A DNA stretch of 64,000 nucleotides from Tenodera sinensis. Lineage: Eukaryota > Arthropoda > Insecta > Mantodea > Mantidae. Made by a program: the position numbers and the translations under genes. The notes beneath the pieces are model-generated. The model was not told the origin of the DNA and searched no databases. It was given only the letters and a program-made list of their open reading frames with translations. Positions 41,239 to 53,164 of this stretch are shown here, piece after piece; position 1 is the stretch's first letter; each line of letters starts with the position of its first letter. The stretch is from positions 277,816,888 to 277,880,887 of the forward strand of contig CM060964.1 in assembly GCA_030765045.1 (NCBI GenBank), in the 5' to 3' direction.

Positions 41239-43510
41239 AGCTTATTAAATATAGGAAAAGTTGAGCAAGCTTTAGAATTAGTAGAATTTAGCTTAAAACA
41301 TGCCGGTGGCAGAATGAAAGTGGGCATTTATGACACCAAAAAGAGCTGGTTTGATAAATATTACCAAATGGAAAAGAGAAGAGTGACACACGAGCTGAGA
41401 AACTGGAGACAATCGGGGGAACAAGAAGAGGAAAAACTTCTTAACTCTTAGATGGCCATATAGATGCCTTATTGAGGAGAAAAAGTGAGAATGGGGTATA
41501 AAAATAAGCAGATTGCTAAATGAGGCAGCAAAAGTTCATGATGTAAAGAAAATATGGTCTATAGTAAAAGATCTATATAAAAATAGACCAAGAATGCATG
41601 AGAATATAAATCCAGAAAAATGGTGTACACATTTTAAGTCATTGTTAGGTCAAGATAACCGGAGAGTAGGTTTCCTTTTACAGGGGGGGGCCATCTAGTT
41701 ATTGATGAATTAGATGGGCAAATCACAGACACAGAATTGTGTGAACAGATTAAGAGGTTGAAAGCTAACAAAGCAAGTGGTATAGATGGTATCCCAGGGA
41801 AATTTTGGAAAGCTTGGGCAAAAGAAGAAACTAGGAGAAAAATAGTGATTAAACTGTTAAATCAAATTCAGGAGACAAAATGGATATCCAAGAATTGGAG
41901 AATAAGTATGATAGTACCCATATATAAAGGAAAAGGTGAAAAAAATAATCCTTCTAATTACAGGAGGTTAAGTTTACTTTCAATTTTAGGAAAGATTTTT
42001 ACAGGAATTTTAGCTAATAGACTACAGAGCTGGGTAGAGCAGGAGAAAACATTATCAAGACTTCCAAGGAGGATTTAGAGCAGGTAGAAGAACATCTGAT
42101 AACATTTTCATAATCAAGACAATTGTAGACAAATATTTGAGCAATAAAAGGGGAAGGGTGTACATGGTATTTATTGATCTAGAGAAGGCGTTGGATACCA
42201 TCAAAAGAGAAGTACTATGGATAAAATTAAGAAGGGAAGGGGTAAGCAATACATTTATTGAATAATTGCGTAAGATATATCAGGAGAATGAGTTTCGTGT
42301 AAAAATGCTGGACAACAAAGTAACAGAATGTGTAGGGAGCATTTCAGGAGTAACACAGGGATGTAAACTCAGTTCAGTGTTATTTAACCTATTTATAGAT
42401 AATATAGAAGAGACAGGAAAAGTTAATAAACATGCACCAGTTATTATCTAGTGGCAGATTCTGTTTCAGTTGTAGAGCTAAATAAAGAAGCTACTGAAGC
42501 TATTGGCAAATACTGTAGAGATTGGTGGTTGAAAATAAACAGAAATAAAAAATTATGATCTTCAAGATAGGATATAAATTAAGCAAGATTGAAAAATGAT
42601 ATTGTGAGGGAACAGAGTTGGAAGTAGTGAGAAAAATAGACTACCTAGGAGTTAGACTCAACAGTGTAGGGGATTGGGGTGAACAGAAGAAAAATGTATT
42701 GGCAAAGGGGAAACAATCAATTCAGGTAATTGGAGCATGTGTCAAAAAAATACCAGAAATGAAAATTGTATGGCTAGAAAGGATATACAGTGCAGTGGTA
42801 GAAGCAAAGATGCTGTATGCAGCAGAAATATGGGGACTGGAAAAGGGATGGGAAAATGTAGACATAATAGACAGAAAGTTTTGTAAAATAATACTGGGGT
42901 TACCAAGGAGTTCACCAAATGGGGTAGCACAGACAGACCTAGGGAAAGTAGGAGCAAAAGGTAAAATGGTAGAAAGAGCAGTTAAATACTGGTTTACAGG
43001 AGGAAAGTGATATATTAAAACAATGCATGGTTATGCAGGAGAAAATGGGGGAAGAAAGAAACTTGGATGCACAAAATATGGATAATGTTGGAGGAAATAG
43101 GTATGGTGGAAACATGGGCAGAAAGAAACAATAAAAGTAAGGGCTTCTGGAGAGAAATTAGAACAAGGGTGGAGGATATCGAAAAGCAAGAAATTCTGAG
43201 TAGCTGTAATGACAAAAGGTCATTAATAGATTATAGACTCTTAAAAATGGAATGGGTGAGAGAGAAATATATCAAAGTATGCAATGAAGAGGCCAGTATG
43301 GGGGTATACATGATGGGGGTAATGAACCTAAGTGGCATGATAGGGATAGAAAGGTGGCAGAGATGCACAAATTGCAGCAGATTGTATGATAATTGGTACT
43401 ATATTTTGGATTGTAATGGTACGGATAAAGGAAGAGAGAATCTAGTACCCAAAAAATGGAATGATCTCCCAATAGACTTAAAAGCTAGGAAAATTTTAAA
43501 TTAAAAATCA
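41239..43510 (+). pseudogene. LINE-b reverse transcriptase and C-terminal region, broken
   Basis: Pieces in order: linker (41513-41698); KANKASGIDGIPGKFWKAWA and MIVPIYKGKGEKNNPSNYRR (41737-42078); AGRRTSDNIF and VYMVFIDLEKALDTIKREVL in another frame; SGVTQGCKLSSVLFNLFIDN (42266-42451); the YxDD site is degraded (LVADSVSVV-like at 42450); thumb region VRKIDYLGVRLNSVGDWGEQ (42618-43010); C-terminal RWQRCTNCSRLYDNWYYILD with C..C (43067-43504). At least four frame breaks; inactive. Confidence 0.8.
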
Positions 43511-43880
43511 GACGAATACATTGAGAAAGCAGGAAAGTATTTAGGAATAATGATATTGAAATGGTTAAAAGAACTATGAGAAAACAGGGAAAATGGAAAA
43601 GGATAATGAGGGGTAAAAGTAATTAGTGGTCGTACTAAACTTCCCCATTATATATAAAACAAAATGTTAAATATAAGGGGAAGTTATAGATATAAGCAAC
43701 TCCAAGAGGTAGGAATATATTAGATAAGGTATATTTGTTCATAATTTTGTTTTGTTTTTCTAGTCCTTTAATTTTTGTTTTCTGTAGGTTTAAGTGTATT
43801 GTTTATGAGCATAAATAAATTATTCATTCATCATGATAAAAGGTTGCTCCGCTGAAAGTGAATTGGAAGCATTAGGCAAT

Positions 43881-44016
43881 GTATATGATAGTTCAGAGAA
43901 AACTTCAGGAGAAGAAAACCATAGTACTGAAGAGATAATTTGTCAAATGTATATGATAGTTCAGAGAAAACTTCAGAAGAAGAAAACCATAGTACTGAAG
44001 AGATAATTTGTCAAAT
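43881..44016. repeat. 68 bp tandem duplication inside the piggyBac remnant
   Basis: Two adjacent copies starting GTATATGATAGTTCAGAGAA (43881 and 43949), differing at one position by eye. Confidence 0.9.
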
Positions 44017-44349
44017 GTGGAGGTAGTTCAATCGAAATATAAAAACATGCATTGGAGTTTAGTACTCTTTTCACATCATAGAAGAGCATCCAATGCAGAC
44101 ATAATCAAACACCTGGTCTAACCGGATATGCTACATCCAGAATGAATGATATAAATCTCCTTTCCAAGTAATTATGAACAAACCACTTTGCAATTAGGTA
44201 TTGAAAATGACTGATATTGAGGCCCAAAGAGTGTACAGTGACCAATGGGAAGATTTAGATGAAATTACATTACAATCATATTTTGGTGTACAACTGCTAA
44301 AGGGTGTACGGAATAAGAAGGCACATGAGGTGGAGCTAAACGAAGATGG

Positions 44350-46185
44350 GTGAGAGCAAGTAGCCTATCCTAGAGAGGCAACGTTGCCCAGTTCGGTAAT
44401 GCACTGTCTAGCACAATATTTGCTGTTCACTTTTCTCTTTGTGCTCAACAAATCCAGCAACGGCTCATTATTATGAAGTATTCCATTGAAAAGAGGTGAA
44501 AATATTGAACCTGACTGTCCAAGAAACAATATTTTAGGCGGTCTGTAGCCCAAGATATCAGTAATTAAATAAACACTGCCACCAGCGATAGCAAACACTT
44601 GCTTTGCATCATGCTTATTTATTTATCATCTCAAATAATTTTCTTCTCAAGTGAGAACATGTCTGCAGAAAACGAAAAGGAGTTCAGTTGTGTCTTACAG
44701 TTACTGTAACTCGTTTTGCTGTTAAGAAATATGGCATTATCGAAACCTAGTGGCTTACAGACAAGTAGATCGAAAGGGAAAGTGTGGCATTCAGATGTGC
44801 GGGCAATTATTTTCAGTGTTTACACTTTTCTAAAGGAGTTGGCATTAGAAGAAATGCGTACGAATACTGCATTTAAAAAGAGTCGGGTGCCAACAGCTAA
44901 GGCATGCAATGTAAGAACATTCAGTGAACTTCGTGATTTCAAGTACCTATATGTCCTTTAAAGTACCTATATTGTTTAAGGTATAGTATTTTAAGGGGAA
45001 CGCTGGGTGAATTTTAAAAAATCCCAAGTGCTTTCCTGGGTGTCCTAAAATTACAATGCATATTGTATCTGTTATAAAGAAGCGTGGCTGCAAAGTTTGA
45101 TGCATGTATGTTAACCCATTCCTGGATTACGTGTTTTAAACCACAATTGTAAGTTATTTTATAAACGATTCTCCTCACGTTGTAATGTTCACAATTTTTA
45201 AACAATACTGCATGTTTATGTTCCTGCTTGAGATGTAAGATAAGTTTGCTAAGAAATGGCATTTTAATACAATTGGTTTTTAAAAAAAATTATTTTTTTC
45301 AATTGTAGGTTTCTATTTTGTGAATTTCATTTTGAAAAAAAAAAATGTATATATACCAAACTTTGATGAGCATGTTGCAACACACTTGCCTTACATTAAT
45401 AACTGCATTACAAATTTTAGTTAATACTTATTGGGGAAACTATTTCCGCAGTTTCACTTAGATAACCTACACATTGTATCGTAAGGAGCATTTTAAATGC
45501 TGAAAAATGTCTAAAATACACAACCGAGAAAGCGACAGTGGAAAAATAATCGTAAAAACTGGTCTGAAATTGTGATTAGGCATTTGCTAAGAAATAACTT
45601 TTACTGAGAATACACAATTTAGAAACTGATTATCATATAAGCAGAACTTTTGCGTCACAATGTTAAAAAAATATGAGAAATATTAGAAAATGGCTCAAAT
45701 GGTAACCATGCCCTCCACTTAAATTTATTTAAATCGCTGCATAACTCTTCCATATTCATTCCGATAACAAACATATTTACACGAAAACATTTCTAAAAAA
45801 TTGGATATAATAAAAAATTAAAAAGCCAGAATAAAATTGTAAGTTTAATCACTTAGGCCCAACTTTCATCATGAAGGATATAAACTCCCTTGAAACAATA
45901 GATTGCGAATGAAAATTGCCTGCTTAGACGAGGAATTTATATTTGAAGCAAATTATAGGATTACAGAGATATCGTCTCGTTTTAAAGAGAGAGAAATTGT
46001 TATGATTGGTTTTAATTCGGCACCTTGCAATCCTTCACCATCTTTGCTACTGTCTCACGTGCATGTCTCCCCTCTTTTTTGCACATCGATATGATCTGGC
46101 AACAGCGCACCATAGGCGATTAGGGATTGGAGATACTCGTGTGCCTTCTTATTTCGTGCGCCCTTTAGCTGGTGTTTATAAATTA
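44350..46185. mobile_element. Insertion within the piggyBac remnant, with an IS630-like N-terminal fragment
   Basis: This 1.8 kb separates the two halves of the piggyBac gene. A frame at 44731-44961 reads SGLQTSRSKGKVWHSDVRAI and FSVYTFLKELALEEM, then PTAKACNV, resembling the N-terminal helix-turn-helix of the IS630-like transposase also seen at 56644. The rest is AT-rich with no recognisable gene. Exact ends and inverted repeats were not found. Confidence 0.5.
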
Positions 46186-46868
46186 TATGGTGAATCAACA
46201 AGAAGCTTATGGGATCCAAATTCAGGTAGTCATTTTTCCTGCTAAAATGTCACTAAAATGTTCATTCGCATATCTTGAGTGTTATGTTTTGATGACAAGT
46301 CTACCAATGGGCAGGAAGAGCAAATGACTTTGGGAATACTGGGTGGAAGTACTTGCAAAATTATACAATCCTGGATCAAACGTAACATGATGAGCAACTG
46401 ATGGGTTTCAGTGATGGCTGTCCCTTCAAACGATATATCCCAAGTAAACCCACCAGATATGGAATAAAGATAGGCACACTGTGTGACAGTGCTTCTTCAT
46501 ATGTTCTAAAAGCACAAATTTACACGGTGAAACCCACCAGGCATAAGAGTGAGAAAAACCAAGGTATGTGTGTTGTTATGGATCTAACCTATGAGCCAAG
46601 AGGACAGAATGTGACAATCTGTTGGCCCAAATGACCAAGTTGTCGACAGGCCCTTAAACATCATTCACTCACCCCCATGACAATCTTTTTACATCCTATA
46701 TTTTGGGTCAACCACTTTTACTATGCTTTTGGAGGACAATGAGAAAAAATAATACAGAGCTTCCTAATTTATCAATCAAAAAGGAGGTCCACAGTTCAAA
46801 ATTCTATTTCATAAGGGATGCCACAGTTGTATCTTACGTTCCAAAGAAGAATAAAAATATATATAATA

Positions 46869-47525
46869 TACTAGGTGTCCCAAAAAAACACCAACAACGC
46901 TTAGTATGTTGTGTGGGATGTCACACTGATCGCTTTTCAAATAGGAACCCCTGTCCAGAAATGCACAATTTGGACACTGAAGAGTGTCGAAGTTTGAGAA
47001 CGAACGGTTGTGACAATTTGTTAACATTGGTTTTGGTATCTTAGTATGGAAGGTATGCAACCTTTTAGCCATCTGTGTACTGGGATGAACAACCTAAGCA
47101 TAATAACACTCCTGCACATGCGCTAAATTCCTCCATTGGTGTATATTTTACTGTGTCACTTGTGTAGTTTTCAGTACAGTAACGTTTCATAACAGCAGTG
47201 CAACACGTACCAGTACACAGCTGCTGAAATGGGCAACTTGAGCACACATTCATATAAATGTGCGGAATCACCTCAATGTCGCATTAGCAAATCAATGGAC
47301 CACTTCTATGGCCAGCAAGGTCATCAGATCTGACACCTCTCGACTATTTTCTGTGGAGATGTATGAAGAGTATCGTATGAGCGATTGAAAATCTTTAAAG
47401 ACAATTGCATGTATTGGGTCATGTGCATGAGGCTCACCACCGCTGATGTAGGCTCTGCAATGACATAGGAGGTACACAGTTCAAAGCCTGTTTATAATGT
47501 AGACAGCTCAATGTTGTGTTTGTTT
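46869..47525 (+). pseudogene. IS630/mariner-type transposon remnant (WPARS.DLTPLDYFLW type)
   Basis: Begins with CTAGGTGTCCCAAAAAAAC, a common end for this transposon type. At about 47308-47376 one frame reads WPARSSDLTPLDYFLWRCMK, the block around a catalytic aspartate in a very common arthropod transposase (normally RSPDLTPLDFFLWG). The upstream catalytic domain is decayed. Confidence 0.65.
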
Positions 47526-47539
47526 ATGAAATGTGAACG

Positions 47540-49080
47540 TACACTCATCTCATACTTTGATGCGCTACAGCATCCAAACCATGCATTTGCAGATTTATTA
47601 GCAACGGTTTGAAGACATTGAAAGGTTTTTGTGAAAGCTCCTCAAAGAGTACAGTGTTACAAAGAGTGGATACTTATACTTGCTCTGCCACCAGAGTCAT
47701 TACTTAACAAGGTGGGGTACTTGAATACAAACCACCTACTTTTACATTGAGCATTTGGAACCTGTCAAATCTGTAATTGAAAATGTGTTCTCACCAGGAT
47801 CAGTCTTCTCAGTATGTAAAGCTCAAGCTGCCTTCAAGAAACCTAACATTGAGAGCTCTATTGCATACATTACAAGCAAATTTGGTTGGCTTCCAGAGAA
47901 GATTGCAATTTTCAGGACTTTCCCTGCAGGAATTTATGGAGATCATGAAAGATGTGAAACAAAAACTTCCTTTTGTAACAGGTAACGTTGCAATCAATGT
48001 GTCTTAAAAGTTTCAGAATATAATTAATAGAAACCCTGGTTCCACTTTTCTCACTATAAGCAAGATTTTTTTCTTTTCAGTTTGTAAGGGGAAAATGCTT
48101 CTCAGGCGTAACCCCAGACCCCAGCCAGGCTGGGAGTGTGGGACTCGCCTTGTGGTGGCCTTACCCGCTAAAAAACCACTCCAAATGTGTTATTGTTATG
48201 GGTTTACATGCTCTTGTTTATCAAGTCATGTATAGTACCCCGGTTAGTCTACATAAGATACTAAGCTTGCCTGTGTTGTATGTAAGCATGTCAAATGTTG
48301 CTTACTGTGGATTGCATTTAAAAGATGCCCTGAGCAATTCCGGGTGGTTAGTCACCCACAGGTTCTTGCAACTGTTAGTGCAATCGTCTACTAGGTGTAA
48401 ATTGAGTTGTATCATGCATCTACTTTAGTAGCTATTTTTGGTCATGCCTTAAGCTATGAGTACAAGCATGCACTTTTAGTGTTTATTCCTGGATGACAGG
48501 GATATCATAATGGATGAATTTGCCAGTTGGTTCCCTGGACATCAGCCTTATCCTAATTGTCGCAAGAATTCCTTGCTCATCAGATGTGGGTGCAGGTTCA
48601 TGCCCACACATACAGGCAGCCAGCTGTACAAGTGTGGCACATGGGGAGGCCTCTTATCTCCTGAGTCCGCCTTGGCTGGGTAGTACAAGGTCTTTGGAGA
48701 CCCTGAAGGGACCGGATTGCCTGTAACAGTCAGAGGTCGGTTAAATAGGTGAATGTCATGTGTTTCCTACTGTCTGTGTCATGTGGAGGTTGTCCTGAAA
48801 TTCTCGTCCTTCGTCAATTGTCCTGTTACAGCAGTAAGATCCTGAATAGTGAAGAAATGCAGCCTCCAAAGGGCATATCCCCAGGAAAAATGGTCTTGTT
48901 CAAGTACAGTCCTGTGACATCTGGCAATGTCAAAAGATTATTTTCTTCATACAAGAAAATTTGATTGGACAAAAGAATGGCATTTACACTAGAAAATGTG
49001 AAGAAGCATTCTTATTATGCACTGTGCCAGGAAATAAACAATACATCTGTGTTACAAACTCATTCTTAATTTCTTCAATT
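47540..49080 (+). pseudogene. Second hAT (CGGBP1-related type) transposase, decayed and interrupted
   Basis: The order is: ALPPESLLNKVGY near 47680 (hAT LPPEPVLTRWGTW block), PNIESSIAYITSKFG at 47851, SLQEFMEIMKDVKQKLPFVT at 47925, an interruption of about 700 bp (48050-48770), and the dimerisation block KYSPVTSGNVKRLFSSYKKI at 48904. The last matches CDVERSFSDYRSVLRDNR of the hAT element at 10673-13020, so this is a related but older copy in plus orientation. Confidence 0.7.
48050..48770. other. Unclassified insertion in the hAT remnant
   Basis: Moderately GC-rich sequence that separates two parts of the hAT gene, including CCAGCCAGGCTGGGAGTGTG near 48121. No coding region or end repeats could be supported. 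Confidence 0.35.
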
Positions 49081-49326
49081 ATGTTTGTGAAGACTGGTTT
49101 TTTGTGTCGTTTTGTTCCTGCATGTTGAACGAACATTTAAAGTGGTCACAAAATCCTATGAAATCTATGAAAATGGAATTTGTGAATAGCAATTTAAAAT
49201 GACTGTGGAGTGGTATGGAGCAATAAAAGCAATAAATGTGGTGGTACAAGGAATGACTGGTGAGTGAAATAATTAATTTTCATTTAAAGTCCGGACTTCT
49301 AATGTAACTTTAAATGATTTGTTACA
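49081..49326. other. No feature recognised
   Basis: AT-rich linker between the hAT remnant and the mariner element. Confidence 0.4.
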
Positions 49327-49328
49327 TA

Positions 49329-50641
49329 CGAGGACAAATCAAAAAGTCTTTGTCCCTCTTTTTTCTAGCAAAATAGATACATACAGCCAACTAAACATGT
49401 AGATATTATTCCTTTTACCTTTCACTATTTTTCCACATAGTCTCCATGCCAGCTCAGACATTTGTCCCATTGCAGCACTAATTTTGCGATGCCACTGTGA
49501 TAGAAGGCTGCCGTCTAACTACAGAACCACTGTCGCACTGTTGTTTTGACTTTGCCATCACAAGTGAATCACTGTCCTGCCAGGAACTTCTTCAGCGGAC
49601 TGAAAAGATGGAAATCACTAGGGGTAAGATCTGAACTGTATGGTAGATGCTCTAGAAACTCCCAACGAAAGTTTGTTAGCTTGCCAACGGTCTTGTTTGT
49701 GGTCTTGCATTGTGGTGGAGGACGATCATGTTGTCAACATTGAGAATCCTGCTGCACTTCTTTCTGATAGCAGCCTGCAGAAGTGACAGTGTGGAACATT
49801 ATCTGTCGGCATTGATGGTGGCACCTCTTGGCATGAAATCCAGCACTGACAGTCCATGGCAATCCCAAAATGCTGTTAACATCACTTTTTGAGCAGATGG
49901 CACAGTACAGAATTTCTTTTTCACAGGAGACTGCGGATGTTTCCACACCATATACTGCGGTTGTGATTCCGGCATGTACTGCAGTACCCACATTTCATCA
50001 ACAGTAGCAATGCGATCCAGGAAATTGTCACCCTCCTCGGCATATCGTTGCAGATGATTCAAAGAAGCAATCATTCGCTTGCCTCTCATAATGTCATCCA
50101 ACTGCTTAGGAACCCATCGACATGAAACCTTACTGTACCTTAAGCATTCATGAATGATGTCGAAAGCACTCCCAAATGAAATGTCGCGCTCCTGAGTAAT
50201 GTCTTTGATGCGCACATGCTACTCTGCTTTCACCATTGTATCCATGTGGGCAATATTGTCATGTCATGAGTACATGTGGTCTCCCCGCATGCTCATTGTC
50301 ATGCAGGTTTTCACAGCCATTTTCAAACTCAGAACACCACCATCACATACTTCTCAAAGCAAGGCAACTTTCCCCATATGTTGGTTGCATTTCCCTGTGG
50401 ATCTTGATGGGCGTTCGTCCCTTACTCCATAGAAAATAGATCACAGTTCATTGCTCATAAGCTGTGCATGTGTTAAGCATGGCCATTTTGAATGCACTGA
50501 CAGCAGTGCCGTTGCCGGCAGCAGCTGGAAACTCTATGAGGACCAGCCCATGAAAAGTTCACTACTTCGAATCTGTAAGTTGGTTTTTTACATTCATCAT
50601 TTGGCCAAAAAAATAGGGGCAGACTTTTTGATTTGCCCTCA
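49329..50641 (-). mobile_element. Full-length mariner element with decayed transposase
   Basis: Ends read CGAGGACAAATCAAAAAGTC (after TA at 49327-49328) and, in reverse complement, TGAGGGCAAATCAAAAAGTC (before TA at 50642-50643). The length of 1313 bp is right for mariner. The coding strand is minus, and only the central frame stays open. Confidence 0.88.
49799..50215 (-). pseudogene. mariner transposase, central part
   Basis: The 138-codon frame shows RWVPKQL, the catalytic first aspartate in TVDEMWV (normally TGDESW), then SAQKVMLTAFWDCHG (second catalytic aspartate in FWD) and MPRGATI. The N-terminal helix-turn-helix is partly readable (ITQERDISFGSAFDIIHE). The last catalytic acid region is in decayed sequence downstream. 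Inactive. Confidence 0.85.
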
Positions 50642-50824
50642 TATTTATAATCACATATTTATTTGATATTAATATTACTTACATATTTTATTACATATTT
50701 ATGTGTGTGTTTCTCAATTTAATATTACATAAGAATCCTGACTCTAATGATCATGAAAGAGAATGATCCTATTATATGGTTTCCAACCCAAACATTGATG
50801 CCCTGCTGGACCTAATTTATTGCC

Positions 50825-51290
50825 TCAGCTAAGTAACTTTTTTATTCTGATGATCCTGATCAGGACATTAGGACAAAGTCATATTATTGTATTGTCATTG
50901 GTCCTTGACATGTGTGCAAATTTTCAAGTCAATCAGATGACTCAAGTTGGTGAAAATTACGTTACATTGATAAATTTAGCCAAGTCACTTTTTTACCATG
51001 ATGGTTCTGGTCAGGACATTAGGACAAGGTCATGATATTATTGTCATCAGCCCTTGACATGTGTGTAAATTTTCAAGTCAATCAGACGACTCAAGTTGGT
51101 GAAATTATGTTGAAAAATCCCATTATATTGATAAATTTAGCTGAGTAATTTTTTTTATCCTGATGATCCTGGCCAGGATATTAGGATAAACTCATGTTAT
51201 TATTTAATTGTCATCAGTTTTAAACGTGTGTGCAAATTTTCAAGTCAATCTGACGACTCTTGCTGAAAATTATGTCAAAAGATTCCATTA
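50825..51290. repeat. Three imperfect tandem units of about 155 bp, ending in an RTE-like tail
   Basis: AATTTTCAAGTCAATC occurs at about 50918, 51069 and 51236, each preceded by a GATGAT/GGTTCTGGTCAGGA-type block. The last unit runs into ACATACGTACATATGGGTGA, a tail type known from insect RTE-like LINEs. Probably the 3' untranslated part of such an element. Confidence 0.65.
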
Positions 51291-51650
51291 CATACGTACA
51301 TATGGGTGAAGCTAATATAAAACGTGTAAAAAGATGGGATGGGAAGAAATATGTGAATAATTCCAACAAACTAGGAAGGATGGTTTATGTTTGGACAGGA
51401 ACAGGTATACTATTTCTTAAAGGATTAAAATCAAACTTGACAGAAGAATGCAATATGTTTGGGAAACCAGGGGACATTTGCCACTGCCTAATTAAATGTG
51501 AAATGGTTAAAAGGTGGAGGGGTAGTATTGGGAATGAGAAATAGAATAAAGTACCAAAAGAAATAATAGTAATTAAAATATTGGTGGATAATAGAGGAGA
51601 AGAAATTGGTAGAATGGGGGAATTCGTAAGAAGAGTGAGGAATAAATGAG
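51291..51650 (+). pseudogene. LINE C-terminal fragment, probably LINE-b type
   Basis: Frame with KRVKRWDGKKYVN and CNMFGKPGDICHCLIKCEMV, a C...C...H...C zinc-finger-like end as in LINE C-termini, with similar composition to LINE-b. Truncated at both ends. Confidence 0.45.
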
Positions 51651-52410
51651 TAAGGAGCTCAAAGAAGGAGCAAGAGAGAGAAGAGAATCATAATAATGAT
51701 GGTAATTAGTTGAAGAGGCTCAGCATCATACATACAACTAGAGGGTTTACGTACGTTAGACTCTTAAATGTGTATTATTTATCAAGGGTTATTTCATGTA
51801 AGAAGAGAAATAAATATCATATATCATACTATGACCATCTCTTGTACTGCAATGCAGATGATGAGTGACATTGTAAGTCACATATTACATCATTATTTCA
51901 TCATGGACAGAAGTCTCTTTGTGGGTGAGATTTCTTATGTATTGTTCCAGACTTCAGAAGTTGATTCATAACCTTTAGAAAATGTGATTTGTAGGAATTT
52001 CTGTCTATTTGTATAGACATACCCTTGTTACTTTCTACTGTGCCTTCCCACGTAATAAGAGCATGTCCAGATACAGGCTGTTCAGAAACATCATGCCACA
52101 GTGATTCAGTCCCTAGAATGTTCCATATTTGCATTTAAATAAACATGCTATTCTAGAATGTTCTAAAAAAATGCATTCAAAGTGGGATTTGTACCATAGG
52201 CCTTCAGCATGACAATCTACTGTGTTAACTGTGATGCTAGCAGAGCACACTAGCACGGAACACCGTCATATTGAATGAACTGATGGTGGTGGGTCACTTG
52301 AGAACACTCTGCATCATCTGTAAACATGGTTTTGCTTTCTGATCCTCTGGATGAGAGGATTCACCCAGTATATTATTAATTTACTAAAACATGTATTGTT
52401 ATTTTGTCAG
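51651..52410. other. Intron end with tRNA-like SINE piece and heat-shock-element-like motifs
   Basis: A minus-strand tRNA-like stretch (about 52186-52260, GGTACAAATCCCACT as box B) lies 150 bp before the exon. TTCTAGAATGTTC at 52151-52163 matches the heat shock element pattern TTCnnGAAnnTTC, with further GAATGTTCC at about 52117 and TTCAGAAAC at 52081. No gene is seen. Confidence 0.4.
52151..52163. promoter_or_regulatory. Heat-shock-element-like motif
   Basis: TTCTAGAATGTTC is a perfect three-unit nTTCnnGAAnnTTC pattern. It lies in an intron and may be chance. Confidence 0.3.
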
Positions 52411-52552
52411 ATTGCTGCGTATGAGGAGAACAGTCCTTTGACATGCCTTGTACCTGATTTACGTGATGTTGATCCAGATGATTCTTTCTCCACAGTTCCT
52501 TATGAGAAAGGCCATACTCTGCTTTTCTATTTGGAACAATTGACTGGACAAG
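52411..52552 (+). CDS. LTA4H: LTA4H exon with catalytic tyrosine region
   Basis: A 142 bp exon starts in phase 0 after TTTTGTCAG and ends in phase 1 at GGACAAG before GTTGGTTA. It encodes PDLRDVDPDDSFSTVPYEKG and LLFYLEQLTGQ, aligned without gaps to the human enzyme segment after the zinc site. The tyrosine of VPYEKG is the M1 transition-state tyrosine (human Tyr383). The aspartate corresponding to human Asp375, needed for the epoxide hydrolase reaction, is kept. The position of human Tyr378 is phenylalanine. The next exon was not found in the remaining 11 kb. Confidence 0.9.
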
Positions 52553-53164
52553 GTTGGTTATAGTCTGCTACACTTCTTTGTTAGATCCCGTAACCATAAC
52601 CTAATATTGGTAACACCAGTTATACCTATGAAAAAAATCACAAGATAATATTTCCAAGATACCTGTCTATTTGTAAATTATAATGCTGTTGCTTTGGGAA
52701 ACATTAGCATAGTATCAAGTTTTGTTAAACTCATCAAAGCTTTAAAGAGGTTAATTTGGCATTGCTATAGAAATGTTCTGTTAAAGGAAATCTCAGCTTC
52801 ATATTAGAAAACTCCATGTGGCTTACTGTCACTATCCTCATCTCTACAGGGGACATATGCCGTGAACATCATTTTTATAAAGCGTTCCAGTCATAACCAA
52901 GACTCTTATTGTTATTCATGATCATTATGCAGTTACTGTTAAAGATACTCTGAAACATGCAATGCACAGTATAGCTTAAGTAAAAATTTCTTACAAACCA
53001 GCAATAGTTTTACTAATCAATACTTATTTACATTTAAATCTCATATTTAATATTGATTTCAGTGCAGTTGAATTAAATTTATTTCTACAACTTGTTTTAC
53101 AAGATTTATTCAATATTTCACTTAGAACTAACTTAGCCCATGTACAAATTGTCTGGTTGTCTTA
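52553..53164. other. Intron sequence, nothing recognised
   Basis: AT-rich, with no coding or repeat feature I can support. Confidence 0.4.

Larger units (their letters stand above)
39361..43829 (+). mobile_element. LINE-b copy 2 (best copy), interrupted by a Penelope-like element
   Basis: 5'-truncated non-LTR retrotransposon with endonuclease end (39372-39738), reverse transcriptase and C-terminal region (41239-43510) and a tail TTATGAGCATAAATAAATTA near 43810. The Penelope-like element sits at 39739-41227 within an 11 bp target duplication ATAGAATAGAG. Frame changes split the coding part into pieces at 41513, 41737, 42266, 42618 and 43067. Confidence 0.8.
43838..46862 (+). pseudogene. piggyBac-like transposase, broken by an inserted element
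   Basis: N-terminal part at 43838-44345: acidic SEKTSGEENHSTEE, then the conserved FQVIMNKPLCN block and MTDIEAQRVYSDQWEDLDEI, STLQSYFGVQLLKGV-like. The catalytic part resumes near 46190: STRSLWDPNSG, VLCFDDKST, LYNPGSNVT, QLMGFSDGCPFKRYIPSKPT, YGIKIGTLCDSASSYVL, NQGMCVVMDLT, KKEVHSSKFYF and VSYVPKKNKN. These follow the order of piggyBac DDE_Tnp_1_7 transposases. A tandem duplication of 68 bp (43881-44016) and several stops show it is dead. Sequence at about 44350-46185 is an insertion. Confidence 0.8.
36924..52410 (+). other. 15.5 kb intron of LTA4H filled with transposable elements
   Basis: Bounded by the donor at 36924 and the acceptor TTTTGTCAG ending at 52410. Both flanking exons are phase 0, so the intron separates whole codons. 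It holds pogo, LINE-b, Penelope-like, piggyBac, IS630-like, hAT and mariner remnants, annotated separately. Confidence 0.85.

Noticed and set aside
44365..44598. 77-codon minus-strand frame in the piggyBac insertion
   Set aside because: Open and plausible-looking, but no family recognised and no second copy in the window.
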